In this document: positions 8,190 through 14,632 of the stretch, piece after piece
Layout: the number at the start of each line of letters is the position of its first letter
How positions within the stretch are numbered: position 1 is the first letter of the stretch
Source: Pseudomonas sp. SJZ079
GTDB taxonomy: Bacteria > Pseudomonadota > Gammaproteobacteria > Pseudomonadales > Pseudomonadaceae
Length of the DNA stretch: 34,725 nt
Direction: 5' to 3'
Assembly (NCBI RefSeq): GCF_007993865.1
Contig: NZ_VIUH01000038.1
Location: forward strand, 1 to 34,725
The notes under the pieces: model-generated
Seen by the model: the letters and a program-made list of their open reading frames with translations, nothing else
Told to the model about the DNA's origin: nothing
Databases searched by the model: none
Translations under genes and position numbers: made by a program

Positions 8190-8684
8190 TCACCACCAAT
8201 ACTTGCCGAAGTTTTCCGGATTGGCCCAAAACTTGGCGTTGAGCCAGTCCGGTACCTGTTTGTAGTCGAGCAGGTCGTAGGTGAACAGGTTGAGGATCTG
8301 CTCGCCGCGCTGAAAACGTTCGCTGGCTTGCAGGGCCAGGGCGTAGAAGTCGGTGTCCTGCCAGGCGCAAGCCCGCAAGTCGACCAACACCGCCATGCGG
8401 CTGGCATTCAGATTGCGAATACCGCCGAGCAGTTCCAGGCCGGTGCGTTTAGGCAGATGCTCTAGGCAGTCGACGATCAGTGCTAGATCGAAGCGATGTG
8501 CAGCTACATCCGCCGGCAAGGCGCCCGCTACGGCGTGAGTGATCTGGCAATCCGCGTGGGCAGCCTGGAATGCGGCGATGGCCGGCAGTTCGCTGGCGCC
8601 GATCAACAGCAAGCGGCTCGGGGCATAACGCTCAAGCAAGGCGGCCAAAGCTTGTTGTGGCGTGCGGGAAGAGATACTAGTCAT
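8190..8684 (-). CDS. DUF6231-like protein, methyltransferase fold suspected
   Basis: This 164-residue cytoplasmic protein has RYAPSRLLLIGASELPAI, which looks like the first strand and glycine loop of a Rossmann-type methyltransferase, although the canonical GxGxG is degenerate. RFDLALIVDCLEHLPKRTGLELLGGIRN then matches the motif where SAM methyltransferases have D-x-x-E-H. The C-terminus is rich in W and F. I believe this is the small Pseudomonas family labelled DUF6231; that assignment is from memory. GAGGA precedes the ATG at 8684. It forms a two-gene unit with the YchJ-type gene. Whether it still binds SAM is doubtful given the eroded glycine motif. Confidence 0.75.
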   Translation of the reverse strand: MTSISSRTPQQALAALLERYAPSRLLLIGASELPAIAAFQAAHADCQITHAVAGALPADVAAHRFDLALIVDCLEHLPKRTGLELLGGIRNLNASRMAVLVDLRACAWQDTDFYALALQASERFQRGEQILNLFTYDLLDYKQVPDWLNAKFWANPENFGKYWW

Positions 8685-8810
8685 CGAAAATCCTCGATCA
8701 AGTCCGGAAAGACTAACGCGCTGGCGCGAGATGGCCTAGAACGATCATTTCTCCCAAGTGAGTCAACCATATCTGGCGGATTCTAAAACTGGCGTCTTTA
8801 CTCCATAAGT

Positions 8811-8827
8811 ATCGGTTTTGGACCGAT
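8811..8827 (+). promoter_or_regulatory. Leader hairpin before the first OmpA lipoprotein gene
   Basis: ATCGGT (8811-8816) pairs with ACCGAT (8822-8827) around a 5-base loop. It lies 7 bases before the AGGAG of the gene starting at 8848. The matching position before the paralogous gene at 9616 carries a hairpin of the same stem and loop length (9582-9598) with compensating changes. Confidence 0.5.
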
Positions 8828-8847
8828 TTCCCACAGGAGACTTGTTT

Positions 8848-9477
8848 ATGAGCATCACAAGGAAAGCAGTACCCCTGATCTTGGCGACCAGCCTCTTGAC
8901 TGGTTGTGCTGGCTTGCAGAAGAGCGACTGGCCGATGTGTGCCGCTGTCGGGGGTGTAGGCGGCGCTGCGCTGGGCGCGATCGAAAGCTCGACATGGGCT
9001 GGCGGTGGCGCGCTTGTCGGTGCCGGTATGGCGGCAGCATACTGCTGGGTGCATGGCGCCGAGGCAGAAAAAATGGCGATGGTTGAGGAGGTTATGGTCG
9101 AGGAGCCCATGGCGCCTGAACCCGCTGAAATGGTCAGAGTCGAGTTGGACGTGAAGTTCGATTTCGACAAATCGGTAGTCAAAGAAGGCAGCTACGGCGA
9201 CATCAAGAACCTGGCTGATTTCATGCAGCAGTTCCCGCAAACCACCACGGTTGTTGAGGGTCACACCGACTCCATCGGCACTGATGCTTACAACCAAGGT
9301 TTGTCAGAGCGTCGTGCTAACGCTGTGCGTGACGTCCTGGTCAACCAGTATGGTGTCTCGGGTAGCCGGGTCAACGCGGTAGGCTATGGGGAGTCTCGCC
9401 CTGTTGCCGACAACGCCACTGCGGAAGGGCGTGCCATCAACCGTCGGGTTGAGGCTGAGGTCGAAGCCCAGCAATAA
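8848..9477 (+). CDS. OmpA family lipoprotein (tandem copy 1)
   Basis: A 209-residue outer-membrane lipoprotein. The lipobox LLTGC puts the acylated cysteine at 20. A glycine-zipper-like hydrophobic region follows (VGGVGGAALGAIESSTWAGG), then a short acidic linker, then a C-terminal OmpA domain (from about 100). The OmpA domain has ELDVKFDFDKS, EGHTDSIGTDAYNQGLSERRA and GYGESRPVADN; in this fold the D of the TDSIG loop and the R of SERRA bind diaminopimelate in peptidoglycan. The start at 8848 has CAGGAG and gives a normal signal peptide; an upstream in-frame ATG does not. The protein ties outer membrane to cell wall. Its nearest relative is the next gene. Confidence 0.92.
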   Translation: MSITRKAVPLILATSLLTGCAGLQKSDWPMCAAVGGVGGAALGAIESSTWAGGGALVGAGMAAAYCWVHGAEAEKMAMVEEVMVEEPMAPEPAEMVRVELDVKFDFDKSVVKEGSYGDIKNLADFMQQFPQTTTVVEGHTDSIGTDAYNQGLSERRANAVRDVLVNQYGVSGSRVNAVGYGESRPVADNATAEGRAINRRVEAEVEAQQ

Positions 9478-9581
9478 GCGTTCGTTCGCGCTTGGCAGCA
9501 ATTCCAAGGCTTTGGCAGGGATGCCTGTTGGCCTGTAACTATGCTTGTGCAGTTCGAGTTGTGGGTCTTTACTCCTGTGTT

Positions 9582-9598
9582 ATCGGCGCTTAGCCGGT
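9582..9598 (+). promoter_or_regulatory. Leader hairpin before the second OmpA lipoprotein gene
   Basis: ATCGGC (9582-9587) pairs with GCCGGT (9593-9598) around a 5-base loop, 5 bases before the AGGAG of the gene at 9616. Compared with the hairpin at 8811-8827, one pair changes from T-A to C-G and one from T-A to T-G, so pairing is kept while sequence differs. The flanks GTCTTTACTCC and CACAGGAGACTT are shared with the first copy. Confidence 0.5.
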
Positions 9599-9615
9599 GA
9601 CACAGGAGACTTCCC

Positions 9616-10350
9616 ATGAGAACTAACCTCGCAACGGTTATTCCTCTTCTCATGGTCAGTAGTGTTCTTGCTGGTTGTGCCACGACGTCCAGTTCGGGAA
9701 ATGTGCCACTCAACCAGAGGAACTGGCCTCTTTGCAGTGTGATTGGCGGCCTGGCCGGAGGTGGCTTGGGCGCAATCGAAAATTCTACCTGGGCAGCAGG
9801 CGGTGCCGCAGCAGGCGCGCTAGTGGGCGGCCTGATCTGCTATGCGCAAGATGGCGATGAAGACGGCGATGGCGTTTTCGATCGGCGAGATCGTTGTCCT
9901 GGCACGCAGGCCAATACGCCGGTGCATCACAATGGGTGTGCGCTCAAGGAGTATTCCAGCAGCCTGGCAGTCATATCGCCCGAAGTCGTTGAAGTGGCCG
10001 AGCCGGTTCGCGTCGAGCTGGACGTGAAATTCGACTTTGATCAGGCCGTGGTCAAACAGGGCAGCCAAGCCGACATCAAGAGTCTGGCTGACTTCATGAA
10101 ACAGTACCCGCAGACCACCACGACCGTCGAAGGGCACACCGATGCCATCGGCACTGATGCCTACAACCAAGGTCTGTCCGAGCGCCGTGCGCATGCCGTG
10201 CGCGATGTGTTGGTCAAGCAGCACGGTATCGCAATCAGCCGGGTTTCGTCCGTTGGCTACGGTGAGTCTCGACCTGTTGCCGACAACTCTAGCGAATCTG
10301 GACGCGCCATCAATCGTCGGGTAGAGGCTGAGGTCGAAGCACGGCCTTGA
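9616..10350 (+). CDS. OmpA family lipoprotein with thrombospondin type 3-like repeat (tandem copy 2)
   Basis: A 244-residue lipoprotein with lipobox VLAGC (C21) and a glycine-zipper-like segment (LAGGGLGAIENSTWAAGG) close to that of the preceding gene. Residues 79-108 add DGDEDGDGVFDRRDRCPGT, an Asp-rich calcium-binding thrombospondin type 3 repeat, closed by NGC. The C-terminal OmpA domain has ELDVKFDFDQA, EGHTDAIGTDAYNQGLSERRA and GYGESRPVADN, nearly identical to copy 1. The two genes are clearly a tandem duplication in which copy 2 gained, or copy 1 lost, the repeat. CACAGGAGACTT precedes the ATG. It probably links outer membrane to peptidoglycan. No clear terminator follows. Confidence 0.92.
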   Translation: MRTNLATVIPLLMVSSVLAGCATTSSSGNVPLNQRNWPLCSVIGGLAGGGLGAIENSTWAAGGAAAGALVGGLICYAQDGDEDGDGVFDRRDRCPGTQANTPVHHNGCALKEYSSSLAVISPEVVEVAEPVRVELDVKFDFDQAVVKQGSQADIKSLADFMKQYPQTTTTVEGHTDAIGTDAYNQGLSERRAHAVRDVLVKQHGIAISRVSSVGYGESRPVADNSSESGRAINRRVEAEVEARP

Positions 10351-10504
10351 TCCACCTCAGGCAATCCGACCGGCAGCGCCTCACGCTGTCTTCGGTGAGG
10401 CTGCGCCTGCGCCGGTATTTATTGGTTTATCGCTTTTTTCCGGCTGGTGCGGGCAACCAGCAGCAGTTAAGGTGCGGCCAAAGAATAATCTGCAAGGGGC
10501 GGGT

Positions 10505-10804
10505 ATGACGACTTTCTTAGGCCTGGGCAAAGTGGTGGCGGCGTTGTTCTGGGGCGTGCTGTTGGCCAATCTGTTCGATCCGTTTGCACAGCCTTTCTCG
10601 CTGCTGCTGCATGTGCTCGGTGGCTTGATTTTGCTGATTCATGGGGCTGAACTGCTGCTGTTCAAGAGTCGCCTCAACGGGTGTCCGCGGCCTTGGCAGG
10701 AGCGTGCGCAGGTCATGTTCTTCGGCATATTCCATGTGATGGGGTTGCCGCAGCTGCAACCTCAAGCAGCGCTCGAAGTGCCACAGGAGCTTGAGCATGC
10801 GTAG
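10505..10804 (+). CDS. DUF1145 family small membrane protein (YhhL-like)
   Basis: A 99-residue protein with two or three hydrophobic segments: GKVVAALFWGVLLANLF (about 7-23), FSLLLHVLGGLILLIHGAELLLF (about 31-53) and a weaker one around VMFFGIFHVMGL. The layout and the LFDPF and HGAELLLF signatures fit DUF1145, which includes E. coli YhhL; its function is unknown. The ATG at 10505 follows AAGGGGCGGGT; an earlier in-frame GTG or ATG lacks a site. The last 8 bases overlap the start of the next gene, so the two are coupled. A link between the inner-membrane protein and its secreted neighbour is possible but untested. Confidence 0.8.
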   Translation: MTTFLGLGKVVAALFWGVLLANLFDPFAQPFSLLLHVLGGLILLIHGAELLLFKSRLNGCPRPWQERAQVMFFGIFHVMGLPQLQPQAALEVPQELEHA

Positions 10805-11558
10805 CCTCTTGTTATTGGCTGTGTTGTGCAGCCCGATGGCGTTGGCGCAGGCCTTGATCGAAGTCGAGTCCCACGCACTGCTGCGTTTGCCGGCCACCAC
10901 CGACGTGTTGTTGATCGAGCGGTTGAGCATCGCCGACAACGGCACCTTGATGATTCCACCGGGGCTGGCTGAAATTCGCGTCAGCGAACTGCGCCTTGGT
11001 CGTGAAGCTCGGATTGCCATTGCGCCAAGCGAGCGACCTTTTCGTTTGCACGTCGGTCATGGCGAAATTGCCCCCGGCGCACAGATAAGTGCGCGTGGCG
11101 CCCCTGGTTCTCGGCTTAAACAGTCATTGCCTGGACGCACGCTGAGCATTCGCCTGGAGAACGTGGTGACTGATGTATTGATAGTCGATGCTCGCGGCGG
11201 TTCGGGTGCGCCAGGTTACGCAGGCTTGGATGGCGCCGATGGTGAGGCCGGTGGTTGTGCTTGGGGGCAGGCCAGCCGCGGCTATGACGGGCAGAACGGC
11301 GGCGACGGGCAGACTGGCACGGCGGGTGGCCGGGTTCGCGTGGAAGTGCCGCAGGCGTTTCCGCTCGAGCGTCTGCAGATTCGTTTGGATGGCGGTGCCG
11401 GTGGCCCGGCAGGCAAAGGTGGTAGCGGCGGTAGCGGTGGTGCAAGCACCGGTTGCTGGCTCTACAGTGCCGACGGCGCTGCCAATGGACGGCCCGGCCA
11501 GGCGGGGCGCGCGGGCGTCCAAGGTGCAGCGGGTGATCTGAGTCTAGTGCGCTTTTAG
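10797..11558 (+). CDS. Secreted glycine-rich collagen-like protein
   Basis: A 253-residue protein with a signal peptide (MRSLLLLAVLCSPMALAQ, cleavage near A18-Q19). The N-terminal half looks like a beta-rich domain (LLIERLSIADNGTLMIPPG). The C-terminal half carries two glycine-rich tracts: GGSGAPGYAGLDGADGEAGG and GAGGPAGKGGSGGSGG, in part with collagen-like G-X-Y periodicity, plus two cysteines (GGCAWG and TGCWLY). Such tracts occur in bacterial surface proteins. The ATG at 10797 has CAGGAG 8 bases upstream; a TTG at 10791 is too close to it. The start overlaps the end of the DUF1145 gene. Function is unknown. Confidence 0.78.
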   Translation: MRSLLLLAVLCSPMALAQALIEVESHALLRLPATTDVLLIERLSIADNGTLMIPPGLAEIRVSELRLGREARIAIAPSERPFRLHVGHGEIAPGAQISARGAPGSRLKQSLPGRTLSIRLENVVTDVLIVDARGGSGAPGYAGLDGADGEAGGCAWGQASRGYDGQNGGDGQTGTAGGRVRVEVPQAFPLERLQIRLDGGAGGPAGKGGSGGSGGASTGCWLYSADGAANGRPGQAGRAGVQGAAGDLSLVRF

Positions 11559-11605
11559 CGCCGTACAGGGCGGCTCAGGAGCGGGTCATGCGCTCCTGGC
11601 GCGGC

Positions 11606-12070
11606 TCAGAAACCGGGGCGTACCGCGGCGATGCTCACCACGAACAGCCCCAATATCAGGTTCAAACCCACCAGACGGCGTATCCGTCCGAGGACTGCGC
11701 CGCCGCTCGGCCAGTCTTCGGCGGCTACCGCGCGGCGCAACTCCGGCAATTGCAGCGCCTGCACGCGAATAAACAGCGCGAGCATGACCAGATAGAGCCC
11801 CATCATGATGTGCACGTAACGCGGGGCGCCTTCGAAGCCGGCAAAGCGCAGGTGCAGCATGCCCACGCCGGTAATCGGCAGCACCAGCACGGCGGCCCAT
11901 ACCCAGAGGAAGAAGCGGCTGAACACCGCGAGCCACAATTTCAGTCGCGCCGGGGCTTCCAGCGCACTGACTGCGGCGGGGCGGAGGATCATCCAGGCGA
12001 AGAACATGCCGCCTACCCAGATGAGGGCGGCAAACAGGTGCAGGGCATAGGTCAAAGCGTGAGGCGTCAT
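11606..12070 (-). CDS. CopD-like integral membrane protein
   Basis: A 154-residue protein with four predicted membrane helices. The first holds TYALHLFAALIWVGGMFFAWMIL, whose H and W-G-G-M pattern is typical of CopD/YncB-type membrane domains. Later come FFLWVWAAVLVLPITGVGML, HIMMGLYLVMLALF and a last helix near LIRR-LVGLNLILGLFVV. CopD domains act in copper uptake or bind haem, but many short relatives are uncharacterised and copper transport is not proven here. Start 12070 follows TGGAG at good spacing; the frame is open upstream without a better start. The gene is divergent from dinG and shares its 346-base intergenic region. Confidence 0.78.
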   Translation of the reverse strand: MTPHALTYALHLFAALIWVGGMFFAWMILRPAAVSALEAPARLKLWLAVFSRFFLWVWAAVLVLPITGVGMLHLRFAGFEGAPRYVHIMMGLYLVMLALFIRVQALQLPELRRAVAAEDWPSGGAVLGRIRRLVGLNLILGLFVVSIAAVRPGF

Positions 12071-12416
12071 GCAGGTACTCCAGTCAGGTAAAAGTCCGTT
12101 GTAAAACCACCGCGTAGTACGCGTGTTGCTGCACCTTGAGGGCAGGCTTTCGAGCCGGCAGCGGTGAACGCCTGTTCGCGCGTCGCCAAACAATCGACGG
12201 GCTCAAGAGGCCATGCCCTGTTGAGATACGTGACTTTGGCATGCGCCAGGCTTAGCGCTCATTGGCATCCAGGCCCGCGTCCAGTTCCTCAGTTGGCGCT
12301 CGCCACTATTTTCAGCGGTCCGGTAAGCGGTTCTGCGCCGGATCGAATAGCGCGTTATGATAGCGGCCGTTTGCAAACACTGAAAATTTATCCAGCCTTT
12401 TCGCGCCCAGATCATC
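12071..12416. other. Divergent intergenic region between the CopD-like gene and dinG
   Basis: This 346-base region holds both promoters. A -10-like TATGAT is at 12356-12361, with only a weak -35 (TTCTGC at 12331), and the LexA-like box lies downstream of it at 12380-12395. The rest shows no gene. A minus-strand promoter for the CopD-like gene could not be fixed. Confidence 0.5.
12380..12395. promoter_or_regulatory. LexA (SOS) box upstream of dinG
   Basis: CTGAAAATTTATCCAG is CTG-N10-CAG with an AT-rich core, the form bound by LexA in gammaproteobacteria. It ends 21 bases before the dinG ATG and lies 18 bases past a TATGAT -10-like element, where bound repressor would block transcription. Confidence 0.6.
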
Positions 12417-14561
12417 ATGCTCAGTACCGAACTCAAGACCCAGATCCAGGGCGCCTACTCCCGTTTTCTCGATGCCAAGGGGCTCAAGCCGCGCTATGGG
12501 CAGCGCTTGATGATCGCCGAGATCGCCAGGGTGCTCGGCGCGATCAACACCGACGATGAAGGCAAGCGCAGCGGCGACCCCGCGGTGGTGGCGGTCGAGG
12601 CCGGCACGGGTACGGGTAAGACCGTGGCCTATTGCCTGGCGGCGATTCCCACGGCCAAGGCGGCGGGCAAACGGTTGGTGGTCGCCACCGCTACCGTGGC
12701 TTTGCAAGAGCAGATCGTGCACAAGGATCTGCCGGATCTGATGCGCAACAGCGGTCTGAACTTCAGCTTCGCCCTGGCCAAGGGGCGCGGTCGCTACCTG
12801 TGCCTGTCCAAGCTCGACCTGCTGTTGCAGGAAGGTCAGGCGCAGAGCTCCACCGCCCAACTGTTCGCCGAAGAAGGCTTCAAAATCGACGTCGATGAGC
12901 AGAGCCAGAAACTGTTCAGTGGAATGATCGAAAAGCTTGCGGGCAATAAGTGGGACGGCGACCGGGACAGCTGGCCCGAGGAGCTGGAGGACGCCGACTG
13001 GGCGCGGCTGACCACCGATCACAGCCAGTGCACCAGTCGTCATTGCCCGAACTTCCAGCAATGCGCCTTCTATAAAGCGCGCGAAGGCATGGGCAAGGTC
13101 GATGTGATAGTCACCAACCACGACATGGTACTCGCCGATCTGGCATTGGGTGGCGGTGCTGTGCTGCCGGACCCGCGTGAAACCATCTATGTGTTCGACG
13201 AAGGCCATCATCTGCCCGATAAGGCGATTGGCCACTTCGCCCACTTCACCCGCCTGCGCTCGACCGCCGACTGGCTGGAGCAAACGGCGAAAAATCTCAG
13301 CAAATTGCTGGCCCAGCATCCGTTGCCTGGCGACCTGGGACGCTTGATCGAACAGGTGCCGGAGCTGGCGCGGGAGATCAAGACTCAGCAGCAATTCATG
13401 TTCAGCGCCTGCGAGCAACTGGCCGACTTCAAACCGGGTGAGGACATGGAGGGTCGCGAACGACCACGTCATCGTTTCGTCGGTGGCCGGGTGCCAGAGC
13501 ACCTGACTGAGATGGGGCTGGAACTGAAAAAAGGCTTCTCCAAACTCACCGAACTGTTCACCGGGCTCACCGAGAAGCTCAAGGAAGCCATGGATGGCGA
13601 AGCCACCATCGGTATCGCCAGCCATCAAGCGGAAGAGTGGTACCCGCTGTTCGGCAGCCTGCTGGCCCGCGCCCAGGGCAACTGGGAGCTGTGGCTGGCC
13701 TTCACCGCCGAAGACCCGGAGGACAGTCCGCCCATGGCACGCTGGCTGAGTCTGGCCGAGAGCGGTGCGTTGTTCGATATCGAGGTCAACGCCAGCCCCA
13801 TCCTGGCGGCCGAGACCTTGCGGCGCAGCTTGTGGAACGTGGCCCATGGCGCTCTGGTGACTTCGGCGACCCTCACCGCCTTGGGCACCTTCGACCGTTA
13901 TCGGATGCGCGCCGGTCTGCCGAAAGTGGCGGTAACCGCGGTGGTGCCGAGCCCGTTTCATCATGCCGATGCCGGCGTCCTGCGGGTGCCGGACCTCAAG
14001 GCCGACCCGCGCGATGCCGTGGCGCATACGGCGGCGATCATTCGCGACCTGCCCGCGCTGGTGGAGGGCTCGCGTGGCACCCTGGTGCTGTTCTCCTCAC
14101 GCAAGCAGATGAAGGAAGTCTTCGACGGCCTGGATCGCGACTGGCGCAAGCGCGTGTTTATCCAAGGCAACCTGTCCAAGCAGGAAACCCTGAATAAGCA
14201 CAAGGCGCGGGTCGACGAAGGCGAGTCCAGTGTGTTGTTCGGCCTGGCCAGCTTCGCCGAAGGCGTCGACCTGCCGGGCGCCTACTGTGAGCACGTGGTG
14301 ATCGCCAAAATTCCCTTTGCCGTGCCGGATGACCCGGTGGAGGCGGCGCTGGCCGAGTGGATCGAGGCGCGCGGCGGCAATCCATTCATGGAAATCTCCG
14401 TACCGGATGCGTCGTTGCGCCTGGTCCAAGCCTGTGGCCGCCTGCTGCGCACCGAAGAGGATCGCGGCACCATCACCCTGCTCGATCGGCGGCTGGTCAC
14501 CCAGCGTTATGGCAAGGCGATTCTCAATGCGTTGCCACCGTTTCGCCGAGAAATAACCTGA
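12417..14561 (+). CDS. dinG: ATP-dependent DNA helicase DinG
   Basis: A 714-residue XPD-like superfamily 2 helicase that unwinds DNA 5' to 3', including R-loops and forked structures, during SOS repair. Walker A is EAGTGTGKT (61-69); the DEAH-like Walker B is DEGH (261-264). Four cysteines, C129 (GRYLCL), C205, C210 and C216 (SQCTSRHCPNFQQC), are spaced like the iron-sulfur ligands of E. coli DinG. Later come LVTSATLTALG, FSSRKQMKEVFDG, FAEGVDLPGAYCEHVVIAKIPF and LVQACGRLLRTEED, the C-terminal helicase motifs ending in the arginine finger region. Length equals that of the E. coli protein. No strong Shine-Dalgarno precedes the ATG, but the N-terminus fits the family. A LexA-like box upstream suggests SOS control. 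Confidence 0.96.
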   Translation: MLSTELKTQIQGAYSRFLDAKGLKPRYGQRLMIAEIARVLGAINTDDEGKRSGDPAVVAVEAGTGTGKTVAYCLAAIPTAKAAGKRLVVATATVALQEQIVHKDLPDLMRNSGLNFSFALAKGRGRYLCLSKLDLLLQEGQAQSSTAQLFAEEGFKIDVDEQSQKLFSGMIEKLAGNKWDGDRDSWPEELEDADWARLTTDHSQCTSRHCPNFQQCAFYKAREGMGKVDVIVTNHDMVLADLALGGGAVLPDPRETIYVFDEGHHLPDKAIGHFAHFTRLRSTADWLEQTAKNLSKLLAQHPLPGDLGRLIEQVPELAREIKTQQQFMFSACEQLADFKPGEDMEGRERPRHRFVGGRVPEHLTEMGLELKKGFSKLTELFTGLTEKLKEAMDGEATIGIASHQAEEWYPLFGSLLARAQGNWELWLAFTAEDPEDSPPMARWLSLAESGALFDIEVNASPILAAETLRRSLWNVAHGALVTSATLTALGTFDRYRMRAGLPKVAVTAVVPSPFHHADAGVLRVPDLKADPRDAVAHTAAIIRDLPALVEGSRGTLVLFSSRKQMKEVFDGLDRDWRKRVFIQGNLSKQETLNKHKARVDEGESSVLFGLASFAEGVDLPGAYCEHVVIAKIPFAVPDDPVEAALAEWIEARGGNPFMEISVPDASLRLVQACGRLLRTEEDRGTITLLDRRLVTQRYGKAILNALPPFRREIT

Positions 14562-14632
14562 GGCCCTTGCTGGCCGGGAAAATTCCTGGTGTATGCAGTG
14601 TCTGTTGGCTGGTCGTTTAGGAGAGCCTGTAC

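Noticed and set aside
10378..10401. Inverted repeat GCCTCAC/GTGAGGC after the second OmpA lipoprotein gene
   Set aside because: Considered as a terminator, but there is no T-tract directly after the stem and the 10-base loop is large.
12312..14027. Long open frame (571 codons) on the minus strand opposite dinG
   Set aside because: It lies wholly opposite a gene with full helicase motifs, has no domain or ribosome site, and is the kind of antisense frame that GC-rich codon bias creates.
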